This document shows positions 21,415 through 34,450 of a DNA stretch of 64,000 nucleotides, in pieces. How positions within the stretch are numbered: the first letter of the stretch is position 1; each line of letters starts with the position of its first letter. Below the pieces are notes generated by a model, which made no database searches, was not told the DNA's origin, and worked only from the letters and a program-made list of their open reading frames with translations. A program made the translations under genes and the position numbers. Origin of the DNA: Apostichopus japonicus (taxonomy: Eukaryota; Echinodermata; Holothuroidea; Aspidochirotida; Stichopodidae); the NCBI RefSeq assembly GCF_037975245.1, contig NC_092576.1, forward strand, positions 43,841,611 to 43,905,610. The letters are read 5' to 3'.

Positions 21415-24380
21415 ATATTCTAGGCCTTTCTCTAATACACGCTTAATCACACAAATCACTCTATCCAGATACGATTGCCTCACCATACTCTGACAAGTTT
21501 TATCCATTTTTAGGGGTCATTACCGTCAATATGCTACTAATAGTTTACCGTACAGTGATCAAGCTGTTTCTCCACACACTGTGTATATCTATCATTTGCC
21601 ATCTGTGTACAAACCTACTAGTGAATGTTAACTTTCCTTTCATTATAATCTCTATTAATATAACGATGCACACTGTATATAAAGCTCATTGTATTATTTA
21701 TACATTGACCTGTCAATCGCGCTGTAATACGTCACGTGACCAAACGACTGCAGATTCGGTATATGGATACGTCATTGATGTGTTGTGATGAAGGTCATTT
21801 TCTGAAGTACTAAATCGGTCTCTATTTTATTATAATGTTAGCCACACGATGTTTGGAAGAAAACGATACTAACTACTTACATCATACGATTTCATTAGGC
21901 CTTTTATTGAATCAAAATCGATCTTAATAAATTGGGGGAATATGGTTCAGTCGGCGGATTTTTGGATTATGCTAGGGAAGAATAGGATCGCTACTACTGG
22001 TGTCCCCCCCCCCCCACACACTCTCACCCCCTGTTTTTCTTAAACGTCACACAACGTATTTCTTTATACAGTAGCAAAATTTTGCGTTTAGGGACCAAAC
22101 TCTATCTATCGTCTAACATTCTTATTTACGGGTAGGAACCCCAAATGCCCTACATTGGCTTGAATGACCCCAGGTCAACATTCCCTCCATTATAAAATAC
22201 TACTCTGGCCCTCCTATGAAGGTATATGCCCCTACTTTCATCAGTCGGAGAAACTTACTAGCACAACCTTCTTTTAGAGCTAAATTTAAAAAACATGAAT
22301 TAAAGTCTTAACATACCTCAGAATGCATCATTTGGCTTCTATATTGTTTTGTTTTTATTCTGGGGGTGATGTGGGGGTACCCCTAGACCACCATATATGG
22401 GAGTTCAGTGATCATACTGCAGCACCCACTTGTTTAGAAAATATTACGTTCGCACCTGACCCTGCTATAAAAAGTCACTACCTAAATCAGTCGGAAGAAT
22501 ATTCAAATGTTACACCGTATCCGGTCCCACACCTTTTACATCCATCCGCACGACACCGGCTTTCGTGATTAAATAATGACATGTTGTAATTAGTTTATAA
22601 AATGTTAAAATAAAACAAAACTTGTACCATTACTTAAAGTTTAGCAATCAACATTAATTTCTGCTTCAGTTGATGTTTATTTTCCATTAATTTTTCAATC
22701 ATTGACGTCTGAGCTTATTCATATGTTGTGTCGTAATTTATGGTGAAGATAGTTAACATATGAACATTGTGTGTAAATGAGAAATCCAAATAACAGAGAC
22801 AAAAAATACGATTGGCCATTAAGAACGCCACACACAATACAATGATTCTGTAAAATGACTTTGTAGGGGAATAAAGGATTTTACGTTACTTCATAAGCTG
22901 TGCGTTATACATTGGTTTACAAATGTAATTGCAGATATACGCTAGGGCATTCTGATGGTTGCTGTAGTGTACATATGTCGAATGGAAGCCATATGGGGGA
23001 GTTGGGATGTAAATTAATTGTTAACATGTCAAAAAGACACCTGCTGGGTGGTGGGGTTGAGCTGAGTGGGTGGACGTAGGCCTATAGCGGACTAGGGAGT
23101 TGCCCCCCCCCCTGTTCGCCTCTTAAAAAGAGCCCAGTATATACGTATATTCATGTGGCCTCAATATTCTAATTAAAACATTGGAGCACTGATACAGGAA
23201 TAACAATGGAACTGATAGGCCTACATAAAGCACATAGACCTAATAAATATATTTATGAACCGTAGTTTCACATTAGACTACTACACTGTTCACACAATTA
23301 AGATGTAAGGAGACCTCTACGTTAATTGTTATTCTATTCAAACTTGTGGAAACTAAAACAAACGCACGGCCATCGCATCCGCGATCGTGCACATATACGG
23401 TACGTGATGATAGGTTAAACTAAACTGTTTTTAATTCTTTATGTACGCCATTCCTATACGTGCCTAGAATATCAAGGTATTACATTACTAATGAAATCAC
23501 AAGAAATGATATAAATATTTCGCTAAAATCTAACTGAAATAGCGCATATCACATGTACAGACGTCCACATTATCATAGGTCTACTTTCATTTTGGAAGTG
23601 GAAACTTTCAGCGGGAGGGAGGGAGGGTGGGGGGGGGTGCTGGTTGCGGTCCTGTTCTTATTTAATGGAATTGTTGAAAATAAGCCGGCACTTTCAGTAA
23701 CAGTAAACCAAACATCAAGACAGAGCTAATCTTTGCATCATGTACTGTTATAACATTTTCTTCCGCCAGGTGGGGTTGAATAAAATGTTTGATTATACAT
23801 GGGCGGGGTTAGTCTTTTAAAACTGCAATAGCACGGTTCGGCATTTGAGCACTTAACGAAATAGTGTTAGTGGGGGGGGGGGGTGGGGTCTGGGAAGGAG
23901 TTAGAAACAAGGTAAAAAAGAATGAAGCAGAACATATACTATTTTATAAATATGTATATTAATTGATGGAGCTCTTTATGAAGTAATATGTTATGTTTAT
24001 GAAGAAATATGTTTCACATTGAGAGCGCTGTGTCATAATGGAACCATTTCTTTTGTGATTTTTAAGGATTCGGATTTATAGCTTTGCCGTATTTCTAAAG
24101 CTACCATCATTTACAAAGTATCCTCATTCTCTGGCTCATTTAACTTTTTTTTTAACGTTCTCATATTTTAACCAACTGATAGGGATTGAAGACAAGCAAA
24201 TGTTTACACGTTCATAATGTTCATCAGAGAACATTACATTGCACTACGGTCCGGATAACGCTAAAAGCGAAAGTTTTACTTTAATGACACATTTCATATT
24301 TGAAATATTGAGGAAATAATGTGAATTTGCGATGTTAACGATAAATTAAAAAAAGAATAGTCGACTCTTGGGCGTGTTTG
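21415..24380. other. intron of NLR locus 1 right of the Gypsy insertion
   Basis: No exon is supported. C or G runs occur near 22005, 23104, 23625 and 23871. No repeat period or RNA gene was seen. Confidence 0.4.
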
Positions 24381-24394
24381 TGTCCGTCTGTGTC

Positions 24395-24775
24395 GCCCAG
24401 CTAGTAAACACGACGATCTCAAGAAGGGAAACTCGGACCAATTGCATATTTGGTGTGTAGAATTACCACAATAATTATAAGAAGCCTATTGTCTTTGGTG
24501 GAGGCCACAAGTCATTTGGGGTCACCAGTGATCAAATTGTGAAAACATTGTAAACACAATATTTCAAGAAGGGAACTTGTGCACACCTCATATTTGGTGT
24601 GTAGAAGTAACACATTTAGTACAAGAAGTTGTTGGTGGAGGTCAAATGTCATTTGGGCTCACCAGAGTCAAGTTGTGAAAATCTTGTAAACACAATATCT
24701 CAAGAATGAGAGCTTGGACAGACCTCATATTTGGTGTGTAAAATTACCACATTACTTTTAAGAAGTCAACTAGAA
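24395..24775 (+). repeat. ~135-bp tandem repeat of a dispersed family, ~2.7 copies
   Basis: Each unit contains GTAAACACAATATCTCAAGA, a CATATTTGGTGTGTAGAATT segment, ACCACATTA, GTTGGTGGAGGTCA, TCATTTGGGGTCACCAG and TTGTGAAAA. Copies are diverged. The same core words occur reverse-complemented in the array near 34.8-35.1 kb. I recall similar sequences as abundant dispersed repeats in marine invertebrate genomes. Confidence 0.7.
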
Positions 24776-25984
24776 ATGCGGTTACGAAAATTCATAACCA
24801 CTCTGCCTACAAGTCTTGATCTATAGATCCAGGTAATTGCTTAGTAGCCATTTTCTTGCTTTCTTCCATATTTAACTGGATTGTCGACATACTGAAATAA
24901 TTATCAACATGTACACACAAATAATACAAACAAATGAATTCGAAGGATACTTGGTTAACATATGTATTTCTTTCTTGAAGTTCGTTAAAGTTTTTTTGAA
25001 CATTTTGGAAAGCTTAATACAGAAGTTGAAACTAAGACGAAGTGGATCAAATGTGCATAATAATTACTATGAAAAGAGCACCAATGGTGCAGTAGTTGAT
25101 AATATAACAGTATCATTGAACACTACAAAATGTCTTTTCACAGAAAAAATATACACTATCAATGAACGACGCTTTTATGTTGAAACATTTATGAAACTAT
25201 TACCACGCAAGTTCAATGAATAAGTACAGCTGTTATTTTACACAATCCATAAAATGCGAAACAGAAAGTTCTTGAACTTAATGAGATGACAAACATATGT
25301 GACATATCAACTTGTTCTGGTTTAACAGTGAGGTAAGTCTTGTGACAGACCTCAAATGCTCTTCGACCCCTACCAATTGAAAAATAGTTTTCTTGCATTC
25401 AAATAGAGGAGTGGCAAACCCAGTGCCAGACTGATTGGTTAATGGAGCTGAATATGAAGCAAGTGCAACACAAACAATATGAGATAATATTTTGTCACAA
25501 ACTTTGTTGAAAACTGCTAGAATATTTATAAGATTAATAGAATATGAAGGTGGTAGTGAAAGATAACACACTTGTTCCTAACATTTGTGCCATTGTGTAG
25601 TGTGTTGGTGCTTGGAACTTTAATCTTGAAGTAATTTTTTTCTTTGACGTTGACATATATATGAAAGAACTTTTCATACCTTAGACAATTGTAACGGTTG
25701 AGGAAAATTTCCTAAGAGCCAAACTACTCTAACAGGTCTCTTGCTGATAAGTTGTCATGGAAGATTGTCATGGAAGACATGTGAGTGTTTATTGCATATA
25801 TTTCTCCTCTAGTTGGTAGTATGTAACATGAGCAAGTACGTATATTTTATTATATATTGTAACGAGCTAGTAGTTTTGTTTTTTATTGTTACTGCTGAAC
25901 AGGTAACTAACAGAAACTTAGTTCGAAGTTAGCAGTGTCAACAGCAAAGATAAAGTTGTACTGTACTGTAAAGGTAGAAAGACT
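24776..25984. other. intron sequence, no confident gene
   Basis: Moderate open frames lie on the plus strand (24909-25223) and the minus strand (25278-25571). Neither has a recognisable motif or both splice sites, so neither is called. Confidence 0.3.
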
Positions 25985-26640
25985 GCACACTAGAACTATA
26001 CAAAGCTAAAGAGGTTCTAGTTGATAGCAAGAGGTGTATATGTGAAGGTAAGACAGATTGCTTGTTCTGTAGTACTACACAAAGGTACTATAGCTTACTG
26101 ATGTTAGAGGTCTAGTGATCAATGTGGTAGTGGTATTAGAACCGTTCAATGATTATTAATTGTTATTGCTAGCAATAGGTGAAGAAAGATCTTAAAATAG
26201 GAGTGCGGTTAGTATTTTACACAGAAGTTGGTTTATTGATGGGCAGAAGTTTAGCTGTAAGGCAAGAATGGTGTAAGTACTGTACACGTTATCATAGTAG
26301 TGTGTTATTGATGGCCAGAAGTGTAGATGTGAAGTTGGAATGACGTCTCTACTGTACAAAGTTACCAAAACGGAGATGCTAAGGTAAGAATGGTGTTAAG
26401 ACTGTACAGGGTGGCCAGAAATGTGGAGCGATAAAGGCAGGAATGGTGTGATGGCAAAAGAATGAGTTAATGTAAAGGAATGATATGGTGCTAGTACTGT
26501 GCACAGTAAGTGGTCTTTTAAGTATGTTGAGAGTTGGAGAGAGGATATTAGTAATGTTCTATGTTTGTAGTGCTGTTTATGTTGGCAAGAGTTTTAGATT
26601 TGGAGGTAAGGACTAATATATGTATGTATGATGGTAAAGT
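25985..26640. repeat. degenerate tandem repeat, unit roughly 90-110 bp
   Basis: The words GGCAAGAATGGTGTAAG, ACTGTACA, TTATTGATGGCCAGAAG and TGTAGATGTGAAG recur in the same order several times with heavy divergence. The period is irregular. Confidence 0.5.
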
Positions 26641-26725
26641 GTTTTTGCTGTTGTTGGGGTTATAGTTTTGAGAATAAAACGGTCATCAGTCAGAATCTGT
26701 ATCGAGAACTTTGTCAAGGTTTTGT

Positions 26726-26955
26726 TTAAAGGACGTTATCTGTTTGTCTTGAATTGTGGCTGTAGCTGATATGTGCATTTCTTGATCCAACCCTGCGATG
26801 TGAATTCAGCAGCATTAGTAGTTTCTTCAATGTCTCTTCTGCGGATTTATATTCCAATGTGTAATGAACAGTTGAGCAGAGTAGTAGGAAAGTTTTGTCT
26901 TCCAAAGTGTACCCAGTGATGTTTAGGTGGTCTCTAATGCAGGTGTTGGTTTTAC
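26726..26955 (-). CDS. possible terminal exon of an unknown gene
   Basis: On the minus strand a strong acceptor (TTCATTTCTCTTTACAG) at 26956 opens an exon of 75 codons ending in a TAA at 26728-26726. The peptide includes NTCIRDHLNITGYTLEDK, HYTLEYKSAEETLKKLLM and SHNSRQTDN. Composition looks coding, but I do not recognise a family and saw no upstream partner exon. It is antisense to NLR locus 1, inside its intron. Confidence 0.3.
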
Positions 26956-27249
26956 CTGTAAAGAGAAATGAATAGTTTATGAATAAATTATGTTAAGAAA
27001 GCATGGATATGTAGTTCACTATCATTTAATGTTTGTGCAAGTTTGAGGCAGAGATGTGCACAGGAAGGCATTGCTATAAGAAGCCTTGATTTTGTTTGAT
27101 CTTTAGTGTTTACATCATTACTTATGCAGTGCCTTTTGCTAGAGTTAAATCCTTTAATATGGTGAGATTATTGGGACTATATTCAAACAATGGCCTTTTA
27201 TGACACCTAAATGATCTTTTGAGCGCAAGTTCTTGAACACAGACATCTA

Positions 27250-27560
27250 ACCGGTGCTGTGGCCGAGTGGATAAAGGCGGTGGCATTTGAAGCAATGAGG
27301 CTTAGCAATCGGGAGGTTCGGGGTTCGATTCCCGGCCGGGTCATAGCAAGATTGGACTTTCATCCAAGAGCAATATACGGTTTTCCCATCTGAAATAACT
27401 ATCTATTTTGAATTGAAAATATTCCAAATTTGAATTAAAATTTTGAATTGGAAGCCACCTGACGTGAAAGTTGTAATCCATAAGCCCTTGCGGTCTTTTC
27501 CCACATTTGTGGTCACTTAAGCGTCGTTGAAATAACTGCTGATTATTATTATTATAAATA
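27250..27560 (+). mobile_element. tRNA-derived SINE with (TTA)n-type tail
   Basis: The head reads GCTGTGGCCGAGTGGATAAA, a box A of Ser/Leu tRNA type. Box B is GGTTCGATTCCCGG near 27320, and between them is a long class II variable region. The acceptor ends do not pair and the T stem has a mismatch, so it is not a functional tRNA gene. The unrelated body ends GTCGTTGAAATAACTGC and then GATTATTATTATTATAA, a simple tail typical of LINE-mobilised SINEs. It lies in the second intron of NLR locus 1. Confidence 0.75.
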
Positions 27561-28004
27561 GACAGTGTGTATGGACAGACAGGTAGACATACAAACAGAG
27601 AGACATATGCAGAGAGAGTGGTAGTTGGCATGCACCATAACAGCTCACACTAGCATATTTTCAAGCCTCGATTTGAAGAAATTAATGGTCGTCAATTGGA
27701 GAACTTGTGTCTTTTTTTGTTGCCCAAAGGAGTCATTTGTTGTTGAAGAGGACATTCTATATGTTTCCACTTTGTTCAATAATTCATTCTGTTTTATTTT
27801 CAAGAAAATGAGTTGTTAGAAATACATGAAACTGTTTCTGTTTGATTGTCCATCACCTATCTGTAATATTTGAGGCGAACGGATGATCATCAAATGGACT
27901 TAACTTGGGTGACCTAACAAGTATGAACACTGATGTCACAAAATTACTAGAATAAGTGTACTACATGCATTGTAATTTTAAGTTTACAGTATTTTTACTC
28001 ACTG

Positions 28005-28208
28005 TTACTTGAGTGTTTTGGTGGTCGCCACAGATGGTTCTTGGTAGAAAGCATAACTTTCATTAACATCAAGGTGGCTTATTTCTACCCAATTTCCAAG
28101 CTTCGCTGTAGAGTCAGCAGCATTTCTCCATAGGGCAACTTCAATGTCTTCGGTATAGGAATGTTTCTCACATAGGAGGGTTGTGATTTGGCGATCACCC
28201 GTTTTGGA
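28005..28208 (-). pseudogene. RPA-like OB-fold fragment (transposon-associated exon)
   Basis: On the minus strand an open stretch of about 67 codons ends in a TAA at 28007-28005. It reads TGDRQITTLLCEKHSYTEDI, then EVALWRNAAD, then GNWVEISHLDVNESYAFYQE. The pattern V-x-L-W, a central helix, G-x-W-V-x-I and a final strand fits an OB fold of replication-protein-A type. I recall such orphan domains from multicopy genes in fish and echinoderms. A TGA lies just upstream in frame, so the exon starts near 28208 or the frame is broken. No partner exon was found. Confidence 0.4.
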
Positions 28209-29539
28209 TTCTCATCCTTTTACGTACAATATGGAAAAGAAAAATGTCAGAAATGAATTATTTTGACTTCTTTTGATATGAGGTTATCTGAAATCTGACA
28301 GTCATTGGTAATGGGGTATTAATGTTCGAGTGATCAACCAAAATTAGCTAATTTGAATCCCCCTTAATTAAATGTTTGAGCAATGATGGGGTCATCTTTG
28401 GTAAACCTATCCCAAGCAGCTACTTAAATCTGTGTCATTTTGAATTTACTGTTGTCACATAACACTGCTTTTCACTGTATTTCTTAGACCAATACCAAGT
28501 ATGTTGTACACCATCAATGTACATTACGGTAGTCAGATTCATAAAGAAAACTGCTCAAACTGTTACATCATCGAAACCACAATGCATCTTTCTATTCTGG
28601 TTATGTTTTTACCTTAACGATGTAATGTTGAAGACGTAATGAAGGTTCATATCTAGCTTTATTTGTTTGTTGGCTTATTCGTGGGTCTGTTTATACGTTT
28701 GTGAGATTAACGAAACTCGCAGAAAATTAACTTAGCAATTTACAATTATATTCAAACGAATTGAAAGGGAAAAAATCGATGTGATACTTCTTCTGTGACG
28801 ATTAATTCAAAATCCTCTTACTCTAGAAGAGATCACCCACACCTCCTATATTCTCAACCCACACCCCAAATCCTCCTTACAAGCGCCCTCGAGATATTCC
28901 TTCTATTTAAGTTATGTTGAAAATGATCGGTTATTTTCATAACTGATAGACAAAAATAAGCAAATGGATAATGTAAGAGCAAATATTTGCATGATTTACA
29001 TTTTATATACTTTTTTTTTTCAGCTAGAGTTGGAACACATGTCAGGTTACATGAGATATATCTGTCTGTTTGGACAGGAATAGTGTGGTGCCGTTTATGA
29101 GCATCCGGCAATGAACGGAACAGGCTGGGTGGGAAAGAAGAGGAGGGGGAGAGGGTGGGGATTAACACGGGTTGGAAAGAATGAAACAGAGCCGTACTTA
29201 AACTTGTGTATTCACTGGTGACACGCTGTAATGAGTTATCATCGGTTTCCGATTGATAGCTCCACATCATAATAGAGCCTGCTTTGAGACATTTGGATTT
29301 GGAGTTAAAATGTTGGCCTTAAAGAAAAAGCATCCATGATACCGCTTTAGTTGTTTTCAAGCTTTTCGGTAGCCGGTGTGCTCCTGGTCCTTCCAAGAAA
29401 CGGCTGTTACAGAGGGAGGGACAACTATTGATGTATTGCGTTCATTGGGTTAATCTGTGTACTGCAGTATCGAAAATAGTAACAATTAAAGAAGAATAAT
29501 ATAGCAACTGACTGATTCTATTTCTTTTTCTGATTATAG

Positions 29540-29616
29540 TCTATATGACTGTCTGCTGCCCTCATCCATACCCGTCGCACCATCTCTATCCACACTGAAG
29601 TCTCGGAGAGTGAATG
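29540..29616 (+). CDS. NLR locus 1, exon C (77 nt)
   Basis: Acceptor TTTCTGATTATAG; donor GTAAAG. Enters in phase 2, leaves in phase 1. The peptide is LYDCLLPSSIPVAPSLSTLK and then SRRVN, matching locus 2 exon 4 (FTDCLFPGVYQNKFHLQKLS, then ELKVT). Both exons are exactly 77 nt. The repeat-like D-C-L-x-P motif is probably the start of a repeat unit. Confidence 0.72.
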
Positions 29617-30959
29617 GTAAAGTTCTTACTTATTAATCAATAAATGACTCAGGTGTCATGTTGTTTACAGTTCGAACCATTCCCGTAGTCGACATTTGAT
29701 TGAGTTTTAGTTCCAGTAAAACTGAGGGCGCAATATCAACGGGCGACATTGTATCATTTAGTAATTGATGTTGTATATTACAGAGTATAGTGTTCTTTGC
29801 AACAGGTAAAGTTAATTCGTTTTCTTGATTTTAAGTCAATCTGCTCTATGAAAGAAAGACCTTTCAGGTACTACGGTGGCTCAAGTGGGACACTGCAAAT
29901 GTTGCTATTTTATAACGAAAATTCAGAATTTCAATCTAAAGATATCGGCTAAACTTCTTCAATTTAAACTGTTTGATCATAAAGTAGCACCCCTGAAATG
30001 TCGACTACTCTCACAACAAGTCGACTAATTCTTCTAAATGTTGGCGATGTTTGTGGAAAGTCTACTTGATTATTTTGACTGTAAATACGTTTTTAATTGA
30101 TGTTTATCATTTGAATTGTTGACAAAAGTTTCTTATAGACCCATCTGTTTAAATTTGACTTCTATGTTAGACGGATGTATTCTGTCAAATTGAGAAAAGT
30201 CGAAACACGACGGATGAAGATACGTATGAAAATCAACTCGCAGCATTACAGAGTTGCGACTAATGATCCAACTGTATGATCTAACACTGCCTGGTAATAG
30301 TTAAACATACAACGAACGGCAGAAGATTAATTATGTGTCTTGCGAAACACATATATATTTTGAAAAGTGTTGGTATCCGCCCTTTGGCCTGGTATGGTGC
30401 TATGAATATACGGCTATAAAAACGCTGGAAGTACTGACAAACACATTTAGATGGTTTCCAAAGTAAACAAAATGACACATGTATTGCAACTATTTAATAA
30501 AGGTCAAATATTGCAGAAAAAACAACAAATTAAATTTGTTTAAATGTGTGATGATCTTATCGTGTAACATCGAGCATATTTATAGTTTATTTAATATTTC
30601 ATGGTAGCTGGGTGCTTACCACGGACTGGAACGGAAATGCGATTAATTCGAAACATTTACAGTTTTAGTTTGTTTTGTATGAAATACATTCTCAAGTGCA
30701 ACTAACCTACAGTATGTCTGACTTCACCATGCTCCCCAACATTACTTTTCTAAAGAACACGTGACACCATGACAACCCAAAATATTTTCAGCTGAAAGAA
30801 AGAATATGCATCCTAGAGACAATAAAGATCTTCGTTAAACGTGATATGGTTGTTCCTATTGTGTATTGTTCAAAATGTTTCATTCACTACTACATCATTG
30901 ATATTCTTTTATTCGTTAAAGCATAAATATTGTTTATTAATCTTATTTGTTTCTTACAG
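29617..30959. other. intron of NLR locus 1, nothing recognised
   Basis: AT-rich, no supported feature. Confidence 0.4.
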
Positions 30960-31030
30960 TTTGCTGGTTCCCTGATTCTGTTAAGTATGATGAATATTAT
31001 AAGCTTGATCTCGACTCTGGTCTTTGGGAA
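30960..31030 (+). CDS. NLR locus 1, exon D (71 nt)
   Basis: Acceptor TTTGTTTCTTACAG; donor GTAAGT. Enters in phase 1, leaves in phase 0. It reads CWFPDSVKYDEYYKLDLDSG then LWE, matching locus 2 exon 5 (LWYPLRSWYRLNLQSGGWE). It is four codons longer than its partner. Confidence 0.7.
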
Positions 31031-31359
31031 GTAAGTAATCATCACATCTCCTGTATAATAATTATTTTATTTTATTTGTTTTAATGACATATCGATACTG
31101 TTATTACAAGCATGAGCATGATAATAACACTGACGCGGTACTTAAGTACACCCAGACATTTTAATTCAGCGGACGCCACTGTATTGAACACAGCATGGCT
31201 TAGTCAAAGTGACAAACAGAAGTGACTTCATCGTATGAACTAACTATAAACTGTGATATATCAATAACTGTTTAGTTGAGTCATGTATCGATTATCAGTT
31301 AATGGTTGCTGAATGAGAAGTATGACAAATCGGGTAAGTAGAGACAAGTGAGCAAACCA

Positions 31360-32650
31360 CGTTGAGTGATTGGATGAAAGTTAATAGTAACAAATATTTA
31401 TGAATAGGCAATGGTCATTCACATTATGTAGTAAACAAACATTACTAAAATTAATATGATAGACTTAAAGAGATGTAGTGAACAAGTATTACTAATCAAG
31501 CAGCATGTGGGTTAGACTGATGTGGTCAACAAATATTACTAAACATACAATGAGCAAATTAAAGGGATGTAGTCAACCAATATCACTAAACATACACTGT
31601 GTGGAGTAGACTGATGTAGTCAACACATACTAAACAAGGAATGGGTGGATTGAAGGGATGTAGTAAACAATGAGTGGAGTCAAGGGATTTAGTCAACAAA
31701 TATTACAAAATATATTGAGTGGATTAAAGGGATGTAGTCAACAAGTATTAGTAACATACACTGAGTGGATTAAAAGTATGAAGTCAAGTTACTAGTCAAC
31801 AAATATTACTAAATATACACTGAGTGGATTAAAGGGATGTAGTCAACAAATATTGCTTAAAACACACTAAGGGGATGAAAGGGATGTTATCAACAGATAT
31901 TACTAACATACACTGAGTGGAGAAGACTGATGTAGTCAACAAATATTACTAAACAAGCAATGGGTGGATTAAAGGGATGTAGTCAACAAATATTACTAAA
32001 TACACTCAGTGGATTAAAGGTATGTTGTCAACAAATATTATTCAACATACACTGGATGGTTTAAAGGGATTGTAGTAACAAATATTGCTTCAAACACACT
32101 GAGGGGATGAAAGGGGTGTTATCAAGAAATATTACTAACATACATTGAGTGGAGTAGACCGTTGTAGTCAGCAAATATTACTAAACAAGCAATGGGTGGA
32201 TTGACGGGATGTAGTCAACAAATACTACTGAACATACCATGGGTGGATTAAATTTATATAGTAAACACGTACTACTTTAACATGTTTTGAATGGATTCAA
32301 TTGATGTAGTCAACAAATATTACTAACCATACAATGTGAGGATTCAAGTGACATTGTAAACACATATTATTAAACACACACTGAGTCGTTTAAAGTATAT
32401 CGTTCACAAAAATATTAAATACGGAAGGGGTGGATTCTAGTGATGTAGTTAGTACATATGATGAGGCATACAATGTGTGCCTTTAACTGATATAGTAAGC
32501 ACATAACTTATTAACCATGACAGGAATGGATTATTGGCATAACAAACATGTAATTTGTGATTTCAAGTGATGTTGTAGGTAATCATTGCTAAAGATACAA
32601 TGGTTGGAGTAGATTCATGTAATAAATAATCATTAATTAAACATCGAATT
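31360..32650. repeat. degenerate minisatellite, unit ~45-50 bp
   Basis: About 25 diverged units share the order GGGATGTAGTCAACAAATAT, TACTAAACATACACTGAG, TGGATTAAA. The array is clearest at 31480-32290 and fades on both sides. It lies in the fourth intron of NLR locus 1. Confidence 0.8.
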
Positions 32651-33900
32651 GATTACAGTTATATACGGCCAATGCTTAGTCTGTCTCTTTTCTGTTAGCT
32701 CAAGGTCCATAATCAATGAAGTTCTAACAAATTAACAATGTTGTACATAACTCACGGTACAGAGTGTATGTTAGGTTCGCGGCGAAAATGGGGTTTGGGA
32801 GAGTCTACAGTGTTGGGGTCCTGGGCCATTTTTTGATCGCCCAGGAAAATGTTGAGTTGGCGGCTGAGATAACCATATTGTTTTTTTGTTTTGTTTTTTC
32901 GGGCCTGACATGGCCCTCAACGCCCCCAAGAAACAAAAACTGATGTAATACTTGATATACTGTATTAGTAACAATCCAGTAATTGGAACAGAGGGAAGTA
33001 GTTCACGAATATAATAATATATTATAGACAGTTGGAACGTCCAAAGAATGGCCAGGTCCATTACTCTGGATTAAGTTTCAATGTAACAATCACAGGTTGA
33101 GGCAGTCAAATGGCTATAGTATGAAGTGTAGCAACAGTCACCGGGGTAACGTGATGAAGTATTAGTATACGAATATTACATACCTAACAGTAAGAGGTTT
33201 AAAGTCATGTAGAGAACAATATAACTAAACAATCATTAACATATTGGTTTAAATGATGAAGTGAACACAAACTTTTCAACATCCAATGAGTAGGGTAGAG
33301 TGATAGTAATCAATCACATATCTATAACAATCCAATCAAGCACTCGGTAACTAAAGGTACATTAAAAACGTACATACATATATAAGCATGTATTCAATAT
33401 TAGGTTACAAAAGTGTACATTTATGCTCAAAAATGAGAAGCATTGGATTGTTGTTATCAGGGCACTTTTATTTCAAAGTTGAATACATAGAGAAAAACAT
33501 CAGCAATTATGGACTACATATTTTGAACACGACTAGGAAATTTTGGACCGTTCACTCTTACTATGTGTAATGTCAACGTATGTGACTCGGTGTCTTAAAA
33601 GTATTGGAATCTCAATCTTCTGAAGACTAACATAAGAATCAAAGATGATGAAAGCAAGAGATTGAAACAAGAACAAATAATAAGAAATTGTCATTTCTGT
33701 AATACCCTCTTCAAGTTGAATACAACATGAAAAATAAAGGACACCATAACATACGTTAACAGCACAAAGTACTACATATACAATAAAGAAAAAATAGAAA
33801 AGTTTGCCAAAGACAGGATTTAAATAGCATATTGAAAGGCACAATGAGGGTGTTTACATTCACAAAAGTTACTCCATGACACAATAAACTATCACTATAT
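32651..33900. other. intron sequence, weak echoes of the upstream minisatellite
   Basis: Scattered words such as GATGTAGT and AACAAATAT continue to about 33340. No exon is supported. Confidence 0.35.
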
Positions 33901-33914
33901 ATAATACTAAGCTG

Positions 33915-34450
33915 TCATGGACCTTGTTACGTATGTTATGGTGGACACCAAAATACAAATTAGACGATGCTCTGAAGTAATATCATCACACTGGTGTTAT
34001 GATGGGCACCAAACTATTATGAGAAGATGCTCTGAAGTCATATCACCACTGCTGTTATCATGGACCCAAACTATGAGAAGATGCTCTGAAGTACTACCAT
34101 CACACTGCTGTATGATGGACACCGAACTATAATGAGAATATGCTCTGAAGTCATATCACCACACTGCTGTTATCATGGACCCAAACTATTATGAGAAGAT
34201 GCTCTGAAGTCATATCACCACACTGCTGTTATCATGGACCCAAACTATTATGAGAAGATGCTCTGAAGTACTACCATCACACTGCTGTATGATGGACACC
34301 GAACTATAATGAGAAGATGCTCTGAAGTCATATCACCACACTGCTGTATGATGGACACCGAACTATAATGAGAAGATGCTCTGAAGTACTACCATCAGAC
34401 TGCTTGTTATGATGGATACCGAATTCTTTTGAAAAGATGCTCTGAAGTGC
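33915..34450. repeat. minisatellite, unit ~55-60 bp, ~9 copies
   Basis: Units read TATGATGGACACCGAACTAT, AATGAGAAGATGCTCTGAAG, then TCATATCACCACACTGCTGT or a TACTACCATCACACTGCTG variant. The two end types (TCATATCACC and TACTACCATC) alternate, which suggests expansion of multi-unit blocks. Confidence 0.85.

Noticed and set aside
24909-25571. Open frames on both strands between the two repeats
   Set aside because: No motif, no paired splice sites, AT-driven composition.
27250-27340. A functional Ser/Leu tRNA gene
   Set aside because: Boxes A and B are good, but the acceptor ends do not pair, the T stem has a mismatch, and an unrelated body with a TTA tail follows. It is a SINE head.
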